The notes below the pieces were generated by a model that did no database searches, was not told the DNA's origin, and saw only the letters and a list, made by a program, of their open reading frames with translations. Shown piece after piece: positions 1 to 12,257 of a stretch of DNA of 64,000 nt. Numbering within the stretch: the stretch's first letter is position 1; the number at the start of each line of letters is the position of its first letter. The translations under genes were made by a program, and so were the position numbers. This DNA comes from Rhipicephalus microplus. Taxonomy: Eukaryota; Arthropoda; Arachnida; Ixodida; Ixodidae. The stretch is taken from NCBI RefSeq assembly GCF_043290135.1, contig NC_134705.1:42404271-42468270 (forward strand), written 5' to 3'.

Positions 1-1402
1 TTATTTCTTGATTTAAGACTAATGGAGGAGCGCTGTGCCTTAGGAGAAGCACGTTGTTTCATATTTCTTGGGTCAGAGTTCATTTGTTCTGGTTGTGACA
101 CATGGGAATCGGAATCCAAGCTCCAATCTAGGTCCTGTACAATATGCATAATTATTATACGGCCAGAGGTCGGCGTATCTGGCTTTGATTTTGAAGGGCG
201 TGGTACCGATGGAATATCAGTAACCTTAACTGGTGAAGGTGGAGAAGGGGGCACGGTAGGTTGGTTACCTCCTTGCAATATTTCATTCCACTGAGCGCTC
301 ACTATTTGTGCCAATGACTCCGTTAGGCTCACGAATAGAGATTCCATATGCTTTGTCATGGCCCTTTCCACCGTTGATGTTATTAAATCAGGCAACGACG
401 ACTCAAGCATCTGGTTTGCCCGGTTGGCAACGGTGGCATAGCCACGCGAGCGCTCAGAGAGAATAGGTCGGCCCTCACGCCGGGAGCATCGTTGTTGTTC
501 GATGATCTCTACAAGTTGCAACTCACTTGTCCTCATGGGGCAACTTTCATCGTAAGCTGCGTGATTTTCTCTGCATAGACAGCATCTCACCTCTTGGGTT
601 GAACATTTATCGGGTTTATTTTGGTCAGTGCATGTGCGACACCTCACATCCGATCTTCATCCTTTGAGGGCATGGCCATACCTCCTGCATTTTTTGTACT
701 GCAGTCGACGAAGGGATAGTGCATCTACACGATAAGTTAGTGCCCATGCCTTAATTTCCGTCGGTCGAGCCGTGCTGGCAAAAATCACGATCAATGCATC
801 TGTAGGGACCTTTTTTTCTCAACGTTTCGCGAGCATTGAAATACAGAGACTGCTCCTGCAGCCGCATACATTTCAAGTATTTCAGGTGGTGTAAGGCTCA
901 AGTCCACTCCTCGAACTAGTCCCTTCACACAGGCCAAATGGACAGGTACGAAACAGCTAACCGGATTTGGGGTAAACGTTCTGCATTTCAGAAAATCTGT
1001 GATGCAGGCCTGGTCCGGCGAGCAGCACATAATGTCTCCACGTCCAAATTTACGCACCTCAGTAATCATTTGGTAATAATCGGAAATCTTCGGGAGTTCT
1101 TCCTGAATTAGTTTCGAATTTTTCATGCGAATAGACTCGCCGTCGGTTGGCACCAGGGCCACAGGAACGCTCTTCAGACCACTGCGCAAAAATAGATCGA
1201 TTGGTAAATCACTGTTAGGAAGGGAAGCCGACCAGGCGGAATATGCCTGGCCGGGAGAGGAAAGAGACATCAGGTTAATAGGCTTAACAGCAACGCCCGA
1301 TCCGGCCACTCCCCCACAGGAGGAAGCAAGACGGTGCCCTTGAAGTAGTAGCGGGGATAGATCCCGAACTGAAACCGGGCGCTCAGGCCTCAGGAAGCAC
1401 AA
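1..1402 (-). pseudogene. Decayed non-LTR retrotransposon ORF1 (gag-like)
   Basis: Minus-strand reading from 1402 to about 791 gives a gag-like protein of LINE ORF1 type; the text resumes in another frame after a run of A residues near 820 and continues to the window edge. The downstream part has Cys/His-rich stretches resembling CCHC zinc knuckles (about 540-690), usual in ORF1 proteins of R1/I/Jockey-type LINEs, where they bind element RNA. The frameshift and scattered stops make it non-functional. The rest of the element (endonuclease and RT) would lie beyond position 1. The clade is uncertain; the LINE ORF1 identity is an inference from overall pattern. Confidence 0.5.
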
Positions 1403-2739
1403 GAGGAAACCTCAAGGACAGCGAGGACAGCGAGGACAGCGAGCCTGAACGATTATGTCCTAGGCTGGCTTCCAGAAGTGCAACCACTAAGCTACACCGG
1501 ATTTTTCGCTTTATTGCACCCCTGAGCTACGCCGGTGCTTGGGACTTGTTGGCAAACTTGACTTGAGCAGGCATGATGTCGGGAAAGCAATCAAGGTAGT
1601 ACAACTTTTAAAGTGTTTTCAAACAGCGGAAGAACAACCATTCGTCGCACAATGCAAACCAATTACGAAAGCTGTTTTGGTTCAGCTATAACCTGTGGCA
1701 CATAACCACTTCAGGCAAAATTTATTATCGTCGTCAGCCACTGCATGAATAAGTGTCAGAAAATTTCTCGCAATAGTTTAACAGATACCACGCTTTTTAG
1801 GAAAATGACAAAAAACCGCATAGTGAATGTTGGCCTACTACTAAAAAATATTTATTATTGATGCCGTAGTGGGTATCAAGCAAGTGGGCTTGAAACAATT
1901 ACCTAATGAGTGTTTAGAAGAGGCTCTCAAATGCCTCTCTTGTAGCTTTCGTTCTGACTGTGCTGCGCGTTCCCTGGAACCCTGGCGTTTTTTCTCAATC
2001 TTTTCTTCTTTATGTATTTAAAAATGTGATCGTTTCCTCATCCCTGTCATTTTGGTCCCCATCTAGCTTGAGCGTTTTGGTTAGGTGTGCTCACTAAGAC
2101 AGTTGTCATGCACTCCTACCCCTTTTCTCTGTCTTTCCCTTCGAACACATGAGATAAAGATCCCCCACGACGTCCGCTTGAAGGTGGCACTGCACTTCTT
2201 TCACCATTTTTCTTTCTTTGAAAGCCGCTACTGCCCGCGTGCTCTTTGACACGGTTGCGCAGAGATGAAAAACTTCTGACGGTGCTCTCAATGAAGCGCG
2301 CTTGGGTGCCAAACGTATCCACTGTCAGTGGATACGATTTATGAATGGCCGCCGTCGTAAAGGCCAGTGGTAAAGCATCAGAAACGTTATTCGGAGGTCG
2401 CAGGTTTTGCTTCTGCCGGCAACCCGTTATCATTTCATCCACTTTCCTTTCTGCACACGACATTTCAGTCACTTGTAATAGGATCCCCTACACTTTTCTT
2501 GGCGTCATTGTTTGCTAGTTCTCATTAATATTTTAACAACAATAAGAACCGAACCCTTAATTTACTCCTTTTGTCTTGCTTCTGCCACAGTCGGACTTGA
2601 TGGAGGTTGTCGCGAACTTGCCAAAACCTTTACTACCCATGCCCTATAGCGGCAGAAGAGCATTCGGAGAGAAACACCACTTCTGTGCCAACACTTCTCC
2701 CAGAAGTGCTCGCATGGCTTTCGGGCCCTGTCAATGGAA
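1403..2739. other. No gene recognised
   Basis: AT-rich sequence with a short tandem of GAGGACAGC-like units near 1418-1445. Open frames at 2106-2472 have no recognisable domain and overlap each other. It lies downstream of the host gene's last exon. Confidence 0.5.
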
Positions 2740-3030
2740 TGGACCTCTATTCAAAACTGCTGACAAAATAAGGCCCCTACCATGCCACCGAATGCACATC
2801 CACGGTTAACCACTTGATCAAATTTATTGAACCTACTGAGCCGTTTTCACACATGCACCGTCGAGGAAGCGACAATATTAACGCAGAGCGTCACAACACC
2901 GACAATGACGCGCTCATAGTGACAAGCAGTTTGGTCGCCAGGCTGCTCCTTTTTTTTTGTACTCGGCGTAACTGTAGCAAAGCCTTGTAATGCCGCAATA
3001 AGTAGCTCTCTGAAGCGCCTTCTAGTGAAT
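2740..3030 (+). mobile_element. Old Gypsy pol C-terminus and 3' LTR start (relic)
   Basis: This stretch is recognisably similar to 51855-52075. Both contain the end of a pol frame (P-Y-H-V-V-E-R type, then an I-E-P and a V-E-R motif), the phrase GTCGCCAGGC, and the first bases of an LTR starting TGT(G/A)GC(G/A)AAGCC. The copy here is degraded by stops and indels and lacks the rest of the element. It shows the family was active long before the copy at 51-52 kb. The strand follows the pol reading direction. Confidence 0.6.
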
Positions 3031-3699
3031 CGTTCTTTTTCGGTTTGTCGTTAATGAACGCCGCTTATGCTGTGAGTGGTTATAAATTCGTGCGAAGCAC
3101 CATGTGATGAAAAATAATTATGACTCACGAGCAAGCGTTAAAAGTGACACAAATCAGACTCGCAGAATTCGAAAACATAGTTTTACATCGTGGTGCTGGA
3201 CTTGCTTGTGGACGTGTAATAAATGGAGTGGAGTTGAGTGAAACAGACCACGTGAATTCATTAGGATCACTTTTATTGCGGGCTGTTTATAGCTTGATGC
3301 GATGCAATATTTACAAGTCATTTTATTTAGGCAGCAGTGAGTACAAATATATATGGTTCTTGCTCAAAAAGCATGTTTTCCATGGTGCCTGTTGCAGATG
3401 AGGTTGTCTAGTGCTCTATAGCATGTAATACGTGCTGAGGCAATTTGTCGCAGCTATTTTCATTTGTCATATGAAAGCTCTTCATTGTAGTCACGAAATC
3501 GTCATTAAAGCTGCCAGTCATATTTAGAAAGAAGTAATTCTAAAACGCAGTTCACCAGCGTGAGTTTTATCAACGAAAGAAATCGTGCCAACTTCTCAAT
3601 GGTCATGCAAGAATGCTGCCCATGTTCAATTGCGTCGACTTCAGTATCACAAGAAGGAATAATACTTTTTGTGCCTAAGTATTGACCTCATGATTGAGA
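3031..3699 (-). other. Probable 3' UTR and flank of the ACSF2-like gene
   Basis: The region lies just downstream of the host stop codon. On the minus strand an AATAAA hexamer sits at 3322-3327, about 375 bases past the stop, and another AATAAA-like site near 3271-3276. Either could be the cleavage signal. No other gene is visible; the short open frame at 3120-3401 has no recognisable domain. Confidence 0.4.
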
Positions 3700-3825
3700 T
3701 CATTTGACGAGTCCGAGCATTTCCGCAGCCAACGGGCGCATCTTGGCCTTTTGCGGCTTCCCGATAGCTGTCCTCGGCACGTTCGGGTTGTAGATGAAGT
3801 AGCGCGGGATCTTGAAACGAGTGAG
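3700..3825 (-). CDS. ACSF2-like: ACSF2-like acyl-CoA synthetase, last coding exon
   Basis: Last exon of a medium-chain acyl-CoA ligase, an enzyme that activates fatty acids with ATP and CoA, usually in mitochondria. It encodes 41 residues and a TGA stop at 3700-3702. The protein begins L-T-R-F-K-I-P-R-Y, the usual start of the C-terminal cap, and carries T-A-I-G-K-P-Q-K, the A10 motif with the lysine needed for adenylate formation. The acceptor is CGCAG at 3826-3830 and the phase is 0, matching the donor at 5677. The last residue before the stop is lysine. The identity rests on conserved family motifs; the exact orthologue is inferred. Confidence 0.85.
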   Translation of the reverse strand, partial: LTRFKIPRYFIYNPNVPRTAIGKPQKAKMRPLAAEMLGLVK

Positions 3826-5677
3826 CTGCGAATGCAAGAGAATGAATTTTACATAGCTCAAGACAAACAGGTGTAAACCACACTATAAGAAAATCTGAAA
3901 ATAAGCACCACAATACAATCCTTGTCAGCAAAAGAACTGACGTTTGGGTGACTTGAATGTAATTAAACGTGTTGGGTGGTTTCAGCACGAAACAAACAGA
4001 GACAGGGGTGAAAAAGGAGCACAAACACCAGTGTTTTTTATAACCATCCTTTTTTAGCACAAAAACACATTTTGTGCAAGCAATGTGAACATAATTACCG
4101 GCCATATGAGATATGTGACCACATAAAATATCAAGGCCATGTTGTGGTGAATAGTTGTGTAGACAAGGACGATATGATGTGACATGTAATGTGGCTCGTT
4201 ATTTCCATACTTTTGGCACAGCGATAAATAGAGGTAGCCAATAATATAGTTGAACTTCAGCGAAAAAAATGGAGCTAGGCTAACCATGTGTTGCGTGCAA
4301 CAAAGAAGCGGTGGTCAGGTTGAAAAAACGAATGTATACAAAGAGATGCAAAACACTGCCACAAATGGGCAATAATGAGGTAGAGCTGTGGGACTGAAAA
4401 CCACGCAAAATAAAAATTCAATGAGGTCAAGTGAATTTAGGCGAATTAGAGATCACTGAAATATGCATCGATATTTCAGTGAACATAAGATAGACTATGG
4501 ATGATAATGAAGCTCTTGGCATGCATCATTTTGAGAATGCCCTTGCAGATATATTGCGGCACTACAAAAGTTTGTGGTATCGTAAAAATTCGAAAAATGA
4601 TAAAGGAGTACACGTGCTCATTATGAAAGTTTAAGACTCCCTCTAATGTACAACGTAGCAAAAAAAGTGTAAATAGGAAGCATGCAGGCATGCCTTGCTG
4701 ATCGGTCATAATAGGGCGAATATTTGTGCCAGTGAAAATTCAAGACACGGAAACACTGACACGACTGAAGATAAACAAACAATGCTAATACTGTGTGTGT
4801 TCAATCCCTTTTATGTGTCTGTGTTTCTAATGGTTAATTTTTTTGACCGCTGAAATACGAAGTTAAGTCTGGAACTAGGCGACTAGCAGTCAATAATAAA
4901 AAAAGCTTAAGGTTAGCTTTAACACTATTTCTTGTAAAACGCCGAATCAAAATACTTACATACACTTGTTGCATCGTTTTGATTACAGTTTATATCCAAG
5001 ATATAGGTCCTGGTGTGCGTCGCTGACTCTGACATAGTTCTCGTAGCGTGCTGGTACACACCACAAGAATTTGACTAAGAGCAGACGTTGACGGCGTACC
5101 AAGCACGAAATGGTTCCGCCTGTTCTGGTTCGCCTCTGATTAAAACAGCTTCAGATAAATTTTCAGTTCATCACAGCCTCGACGCGTGTCTGTTTGTCTG
5201 CTTCAACATTCTCAATAGTGCGATTGATATGCATTTTTTCTTATTAAAATAAAAAAAAAACCTGTCTCATAATTGAAAACACGAAAAAAACATGTTTCAG
5301 CTTTCTTAATGAAAGCCTCATTCAAATTCTCTCAACACGTTCTTTTTTTTTTCACCATCTACAGAAACTGCTTTTTCTGTTTTCTTTTTCTTAGTGTCCT
5401 ACTTAGACATTCATATTGTTAAATCCCGACCTGACAAGCTTTTGTAAAAACTTCGCCACCTTTTTTGATTAGTCTACGACGAGATGAATAGAAAAAAATG
5501 GCATAAACACCCTAACTGTAAGATATGGCGTCATTAGACATATATAGGAAATATCGGTAAATAAAGCAAATTGAAAAATTATTTGTGTTTCGTTTCTAAT
5601 CAGTCTTGCGAAAAAATGACATGCAGCCGATTTAAACGTGACTAATACTTTGCAATCGTAGTAGTGACGTGCTTCAC
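3826..5677 (-). other. Host intron (1,852 bp)
   Basis: Intron bounded by a GTGAAG donor next to 5678 and a CGCAG acceptor next to 3825. It is AT-rich, with runs of A and T. I see no mobile element or gene in it. Confidence 0.75.
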
Positions 5678-5788
5678 CTTTTCTTCGCAGTGCTCTCTCA
5701 TTTCTTCATCAGTGACCTTGGCTTTATCCCTTAGTACAATCCAAGCACACAGCTCCTCTCCCATTCGCTCGTCTGGCACACCAATCAC
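5678..5788 (-). CDS. ACSF2-like: ACSF2-like acyl-CoA synthetase, internal exon
   Basis: This exon of exactly 37 codons starts V-I-G-V-P-D-E-R-M-G-E-E, the highly conserved stretch after the A8 motif of AMP-forming acyl-CoA synthetases, and ends C-E-E-K. The acceptor reads CGCAG/GTG. The open frame continues eight codons past the donor AAG/GTGAAG, but only splicing there restores the family's next motif (F-K-I-P-R-Y in the exon at 3700). Phase is 0 at both ends. It lies between introns of 14.0 kb and 1.9 kb. Confidence 0.87.
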
Positions 5789-7630
5789 CTGCGAACAATG
5801 TAATGATGAATTGATCGAGGTTAAAGCATTTTGAAACGCTAAACGCACTTCCGAGTGTCGATTGTAATAAAAGTACTCAGAAAAGCAAGTGTACGCTATT
5901 CCTATCGATGTGTTTAGCTAGCGAAGCTTTCTTTCACGATGACAAACATTCAGGAGAATTAACGGACCGTAATTCCAAAAAAGGTATAGGGAAGTTGCTA
6001 GTCGTAAATGTAGTGTAAATGCTCATTACATTAAATTTACATTACATTTAGTGCTCATAATATCTCCTCTATATACAATCCTTGGCATCACTGTCTGTTA
6101 ATTCTGATAAATACTGTCTCTAAAAAGAAAAACGAGCCTTTACGTTTCGCACTTCTTTCTTTCAACGAAAAAAGGCGTCTCAAAGTGTATTCGGCGTTTT
6201 TGTAGCCTAAATGCTTGCATGTCACTTTTCCGTGCTAAACCTTGCCTATCAAGGTACATCCATAAAGAAGAACTATTAAATATGCATATCCAAGGCGTGA
6301 TGCTTGTTCAGGTTGCTCCCGCAGTGGGTAATTGTTGCTGTTTTGTACACGTGCTGGTAGAATCGTACCGACTATGTTCCTGGTATTACGACCACGGTAC
6401 TTACGTTGACTAAGCTTTATATTTACATTCAGCCATGTTGGCGAGGGGGCAGGGGAGGGGGTCAGAAACCCCCTCCCAAAAGTTTGTCCAGTCGGCCAAT
6501 AACGCCATAGGAAAGACGCACAATTACAACACTTGGTATTGCTGATAGGTCTCTGGTGTCGTACCGAGAGTTTCGTCAACCTACACAGGAGTCTTATTTA
6601 AAAAGGCTCGTAAATGAGGAATAATGTGAAACTAGTTTGTGCCGAATAGCCAAACTTAATCCGGTTCAATGAATATGAAGCCCTTCCTTGTCTCCGATGT
6701 CTATTTCTTGACTGAACAATGACACTCATTGCTTGTACGCTTTCTCCTCACGTGCAGATTTAAAGACACCTACAGTTGAACAGAACGTGCAATTAGATTC
6801 AAAAGTAGTGACTCATTTCCACATTCTTTTCGCGTAGTGACTAGAATTTATATTTTTAAATCGCGCTTAAAATTATCAAGAACCGTCTAGTTGCGCAGCC
6901 TAGCAGAAGAGCTTTGAAGGTTGACTATGAAATATGGAGTCTACCACTTTGATGAACATGCTCGCGTAGGCTGATGCTGTTGTGCGTGTAAGTGTTCAAA
7001 ATTAAAGTAATTATATGATTATCCTGTCCCCCTTTAATTATGTGCTGCTTACGACGCAAAATGTAGTAGTGCCGTGAAATGCTGTGCTGCTGTCGCGGCC
7101 GCCACTGGACCAAGTCGTGGCGCATGCGCGCGGAATGCACGCACGCACAGTCAAGAACCGCGCTTGAACACGAACCTCCCGCACCCTCACGGTTTGCACA
7201 CGTTGCAGTTGGAAAAACTCTGTTCACAAATGTTTTGCAGAGCTTTCCATTTTACCCATCCGAGATCAGACTCACTGACGTGTAAGTATTCTTTCGCGCT
7301 AGGAAAAATAGCCACCATTAAAACTAGTTTATGGTTCGTGTAGGCTCGTTCGGACTCTTTTCTAGAAGAGTGGAAAATTAGGCACAAATTTGAGCAATGA
7401 GCAATGTAAAAAAATAGATTTTAAATCTTTTATTAATTTTTATGAAGCATTTTGACATGCTGCAGCTTGTTTGACGGATGATTGTAAGACCGACTTGACA
7501 AGGACGCAAGGGTGAACACACAGTGTTGCATCCTTAACTGTTTTCTTTCCACGCCCTGACAACTGCCGCTTACGCACTCATTTCTATAACATTTTATTGT
7601 TTTTGTTTGAAATTGTTGGGCACATATGCA
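5789..7630 (-). other. Intron sequence, nothing recognised
   Basis: First part (in ascending coordinates) of the 14-kb intron. A short direct repeat around TACATT occurs near 6010-6050 and a G-rich patch near 6440-6465. The open frames at 7074-7343 overlap in several frames and show no known domain. Confidence 0.5.
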
Positions 7631-7830
7631 TATTGCCACCTACTTCTAGTAGTGGGTCGTATGCCAAGGCGAAGGCTCACACCACAAAAAAAGGAAGAAG
7701 TGTGCGTGGGCCCCCGCTCTGGCAAACAAGCAACAACAACAACAACAAGCCCAACCAACGCGCTTGGTTAGAGCCCTGTTGCTCAGACGTCAATAAACCT
7801 TGTCGACACCCCTGGAGCGACGTGACAATA
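7631..7830 (+). repeat. 5' LTR of Gypsy element 1
   Basis: 200-bp direct repeat matching 13774-13953. It begins TATTGCC and ends GTGACAATA, not TG...CA; the last three bases are ambiguous because ATA also follows by chance. It carries a (CAA)n run near 7730-7748 that the 3' copy lacks, and an AATAAA at about 7791. Confidence 0.85.
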
Positions 7831-7981
7831 GGTGGAGATGCTGGGTAGCCCCGCACGGATGTTTCAGGCCCCTCTTGGAAGCGGCACCACAAGCTCAGTG
7901 CGAGTTAACACTCCCGTTCATCAGAGAAGCCGCAGGATCGGAGGATCACCACCCGAAGCTGTCCTTACAGTTCACACCAGT

Positions 7982-9283
7982 ATGATGAGCACGTCCGTTC
8001 AAACCACTTTAACAGGTACGGAAAACCGCAAGGTGACTCGGCACACCCTCGCAAGTCCACAGGTTCCAACACTGTATCATTGCACCGAGCTCGAAGACGT
8101 CGAGGGCTGGTTGGTCGACTTCGAGGGCGTGGCTGCTTTGAACGAATGGAACGATGCGGCCAAACTACGGCGTGTGTACTTCCATTCGGAGAATGGAGCA
8201 CGTACCTGGTACATGAATCATGAGGAACAGATGGCATCGTGGCCCGCACTCCACCACCAGCTCTTGGATGCTTACAGAAGTGCTGATCGCCACGAACGAG
8301 CGGAGCTAGCGATTCAGGCCCGCATCCAAATGCCCAATGAAACTGTCATGATCTATGTGGAAGATATGACGTGCCTGTTCCGACGGGCTGATCCGAGATT
8401 GACAGAGGAAAAGAAGTTGCGTCACCTGATGCGCGGAGTTAAGGAGCAGCTTTTCACTGGCCTTGTATGGAGCCCTCCGAACATGGTCCCCGAGTTTTTG
8501 TCCGAAGCCGTCACGATGGAAAAGATGCTTTAGCATCGATCCACCCTGTATGAGCGGCAAATGAACACGTCCACTGCTCAAGTTCTCACGACTATTGGGA
8601 GCAACACCGACTGTCTGCGCGACCTTATCTGCTGTATAGTACGCGAGGAGCTGCAAAAGGCTGCCGCACCACCACTACCTACGATGAGTTCCATTGCAAT
8701 CATCGTCAAGGACGAGCTGCATCATGCTCTTCGTGACCCTGTAAGTCTGAATAACGCCACACCCACCCCGGCTGACTACCACCGTGCGACCTATGCGGAA
8801 GTCTTGAAGCGCCCAGCTTCCTCTTCCCCGCTGTTTGTTCAGGCACCTCCTACGGTTTCACTTCAGTCGGCGCAGCCTCTACGGTACTACGAGAACACAC
8901 GCACGCCCCCACCCCTCGTTTATACCAGCCCTGTACATCTTGCGGGACAACCAGCACACTACCTTGACGACAGGCACGCTTCGCCTCGGAAATCTGATGT
9001 TTGGCGCCCTCCTGATCGCCGACCTCTGTACTTCCACTGCGGTGAAGCGGACCAATTGTACCACCAGTGCCCATACCGTCGCCTAGGGCTGCGCGGCTTT
9101 TCAGTATATTCAGCGCCTCCTCGGTATGGCCATCGACCCCGGGACATTGAGGACTACCTGGCTCAACAGCGCATGCCACCGCCTTCTGGACAGCAGTCGC
9201 GCTCACCGTCGCCGAGGCGCTTTTCATCTTCGCCCCAGCGACACGCTGGCGCACGGTCCCCCAGTCCCCGCCGGGAAAACTAA
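7982..9283 (+). pseudogene. Gypsy element 1 gag
   Basis: Gag capsid-like protein followed by a proline/serine-rich tail with a degenerate zinc knuckle (F-H-C-G...H-Q-C near 9040). I chose the ATG at 7982 because the earlier in-frame ATG at 7832 falls in the leader/primer-binding region. One in-frame TAG at 8531-8533 breaks the frame, which otherwise continues to 9283. The protein would form the particle that packages the element's RNA. It aligns by eye with the gag at 52816-54090. Confidence 0.75.
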
Positions 9284-9381
9284 CGCAAGCGACCCTTGGA
9301 GGCGAGGTCGCTGGCAGTCGACGTGCTGAAGACCTCCGATCGACGCTAACAGGAAAGGGTGTAGATTCGACTGAGCGATAC

Positions 9382-10949
9382 GTGCGGCTTTCTATGAATA
9401 TACCGGTGCTGATGGATGGCTATGCAGAAGCTGCTTTAGTTGATACCGGGGCTGACTATTCAATACTAAGCGGTAAAATGACCAGACTACTAAAGAACGT
9501 AATCACGCCCTGGCATGCCTCCGTGATTCGAACGGCTGGTGGCCACACCGTCTCTCCGCTTGGAACCTGCACGAGTAGAGTTCAGGTCTGCGGTCATACT
9601 TTGTAGCAAGTTTCCTCGTGCTCCGTGAATGTTCAGGCGACGTTATTCTTGGTGTTGACTTCCTGCAGGAGTATGGAGCTGTCATTAATCTTCAAGAGAA
9701 TCGCATCACCTTCTCAGCCGACCGAGCAATCAACAAAGACGACGAGCAACAACGTGCGGACGTTCTTCGTGTTTCTGCTGAAAGTATAACGCTTCCTCCA
9801 AGAGCCAGTGTTATAGTCGACGTCACATGCTGTGGATTGCGAAATGGTGAAGCGATTGCAGAAAGTAATTTTGAACACCTGCTGACTCAAGGTGTTTGTG
9901 TGGCTAGGAGTATCATACAGCTACGTGATGGCCGATCTCAACTGCTCGTTACAAATTTCAGCAACGAACACCAACCCCTTTTCCGTGGCACTTCGTTAGC
10001 GTTTGCAGATGAATTAGGAACCTCCCTTATCTGTTTCTCGTCAGACGCAGTGGAGCTAGCTGATACGTCTCTAAACAAAATTGATATTAATTCTAACCTC
10101 ACACCAGAAATCCACACAGCACTGCGAAAACTCTTGCTTGAATTCAAGTCATGCTTCGCTACCTCTTCTAAGCTGCGCCAGACTTCGATCACTAGGCACA
10201 GAATCACCACTTACGACGATGCCCGCCCAGTACACCAACAGCCTTACCGTGTGTCAGTGAAGGAACTAGAAGCCATTCGTACGCAAGTTCGAGAAATGCT
10301 TGACGACGGCATCATCGAGCCTTCCAACAGTGCGTGGTCCTCTCCTGTCGTCCTAGTCAAGAAGAAAGACACAACGCTAGGTTTTGCGTCGATTAACGGA
10401 AGCTGAACAGCGTGACTAAAAAGGACGTGTACCCGCTGCTACGCATCGACGACTCGATAGACAGATTACGCCGCACCCACTATTTTTCCTCTGGATTTAA
10501 CAAGCGGGTACTAGCAGATTCAGGTTGACGAGCGAGACCACGAGAAAACGGCCTTTGTGACCCCTGATGACATGTATGAACTTCGAGTCCTTCTTTTTGT
10601 TTTGTGCTCAGCGCCCAAAACTTTCCAGCGAATGATGGACACTGTGCTTACTGGTCTGAAGTGGCATACTTGTCTCGCGCACCTTGATGATGGTGTCGTT
10701 TTTTCTGAAACCTTCCAGCAACATCTTCACCGCCTCAGGAGCGTGCTACAGGCTATTCAATCAGCAGATCTTACACTCAAACCGCCGAAGTGTCACTTTG
10801 GTTATGAAGACCTCAAATTCCTTGGCCATGTAGTCAATGCGAAAGGAGTCCGACCCGACCCCGACAAACTTGCCGCTGTAGCCGCGTTTCCGCATTCTAC
10901 AGACAAAAAGGCTGTTCGGCGCTTTCTGGGCTTGTGCGCCTACTATTGA
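9382..10949 (+). pseudogene. Gypsy element 1 protease and reverse transcriptase
   Basis: The protease carries the active-site motif D-T-G-A-D (about 9440-9455) and the later I-L-G-V-D-F flap-side motif (about 9650). The RT starts around 10230; its catalytic motif reads H-L-D-D near 10680-10695 in place of Y-L-D-D. Frameshifts near 9605, 10380 and 10400-10560 separate the pieces, and the RT core between the first motifs and the DD box is scrambled. It would copy the element RNA into DNA if intact. Confidence 0.78.
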
Positions 10950-10985
10950 AGATTTATTAGAGGGTTTTCGAAGATAGCGGAACCC

Positions 10986-11540
10986 TTGACTCGCCTTACA
11001 TGCGACGACACACCGTTTGTATGGGCAACCGGGCAACACGCTGCTTTTGCCGAGCTACGACAGCGGATGCAGTCAGCCCCTGTTCTTGCGCATTTTGACG
11101 ATGATGCTGACACAGAGGCGCACACTGGCGCCAGTAACATCGGCCTTGGCGCAGTGCTCGTCCAGCATCAACACGGGAAAGAACAAGTCATAGCCCATGC
11201 CAGCCGCTCACTGTCCCGTACTGAGGTGAATTACGCGACCACAGAGAAAGAGTGTCTCGCAGTAGTATGGGCGATCACCACGTTTCGCCTGTACCTCAAT
11301 TGTCGTTCATTTAAACTTGCGACAGACCACCATGCCCTCTGCTGGTTGGTAAACATACGTGATCCCTCTGGACGACTGGCCCGATGGAGCTTGCGTCTAC
11401 AGAAATTTGATGTGACCATCGTATATAAGTCTGGACGGAAGCATAAAGACGCAGATACACTGTCGCGTGAACCCATACCTTTTGTCAATCAAGAAGAAGA
11501 GGACGATGACGGTTTCTTGGGTGCCCTTAGCTGGGTGGGC
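10986..11540 (+). pseudogene. Gypsy element 1 RNase H
   Basis: RNase H domain with the family phrases S-N-I-G-L-G-A-V-L, T-T-E-K-E-C-L-A-V-V-W and A-T-D-H-H-A-L-C-W. The normal T-D-A-S aspartate near the start has become T-G-A-S, removing a catalytic acid. The frame runs into the inserted LINE fragment after about 11540. Confidence 0.8.
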
Positions 11541-11544
11541 CCAC

Positions 11545-12257
11545 CATCCCAGTTTTGCCAGATACGGCTTACGTAACCGCGCTAAGGTTCCGAAATGCTT
11601 GCCTGCAATGGGGAAAAGGTAATTTGGATAAATTCAAAGATTTCGAGCATTTGAGCTATTGCTGGAATAAACAGTGGTGTGTATCTCGCCAGTTAGAGGT
11701 CACTTATACCAGATTGCGCTGTGCAGTTCCACAACTAAATTATTACCTTAACAAAGCTCAGCTCAAGGCGTAACCGCTATGCATTTGGTGCAACGAAATT
11801 GAAACAATTGGACATTTCTTTTAATTCTGTCATCGTTATTCTTATCAGAGAAAAAGATTTTTAGTAGCCCCATTACAAAAGCTAGGAATACAAGTAAATC
11901 TACCAGTAATTTTATCAATTGGCGGAACTTCATTTGGTTACTGCCAAAGGGATGTATGCTCCGCTGTGTTTGATTACATCAACGCAACTAAAAGATTACC
12001 ATGCTAGTGAACCCCTACCTTTTTAGATCTTTAGTTTATAATTCGTAGTTATGTCTTTCAAAAACAAAAGATAGTTTGACCGCTTGCTCAGCAAACATTT
12101 TTGTTTTTTGGTAGTATTATTTTAAGCTACTTTTTCAGATCGGCTTCATTTTAATTTTAGTTTCATTTAAGTATCCTGCGGCCCGGTTCTTGGCCCATAC
12201 CCCTTAGTGGGTAAGCGCCATTCATCAGAGGTCATCAGCATCAGCATCAGCATCATC
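11545..12257 (+). mobile_element. 5'-truncated LINE fragment inserted in Gypsy element 1
   Basis: This stretch interrupts the Gypsy reading text between RNase H and integrase. It encodes the C-terminus of a LINE RT protein (Y-T-R-L-R-C, then a C-x2-C...H-F...C-H zinc-finger-like tail, ending about 12005), followed by a 3' UTR with CCCCTTAGTGGGTAAG and a (TCAGCA)n tail at about 12231-12257. Truncation at the 5' end and a simple-repeat tail are normal for LINE copies. The left boundary is approximate, and the clade is not assigned. Confidence 0.65.

Noticed and set aside
22..294. 90-codon plus-strand frame at the window start
   Set aside because: It is antisense to the decayed LINE ORF1 and has no known domain.
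5642..5677. C-terminal extension of the ACSF2-like exon reading past the splice donor
   Set aside because: The eight extra codons have no family similarity, while splicing at GTGAAG restores the conserved F-K-I-P-R-Y motif.
8835..9329. Several plus- and minus-strand frames overlapping the Gypsy gag tail
   Set aside because: They are shadows of the gag frame in GC-rich sequence.
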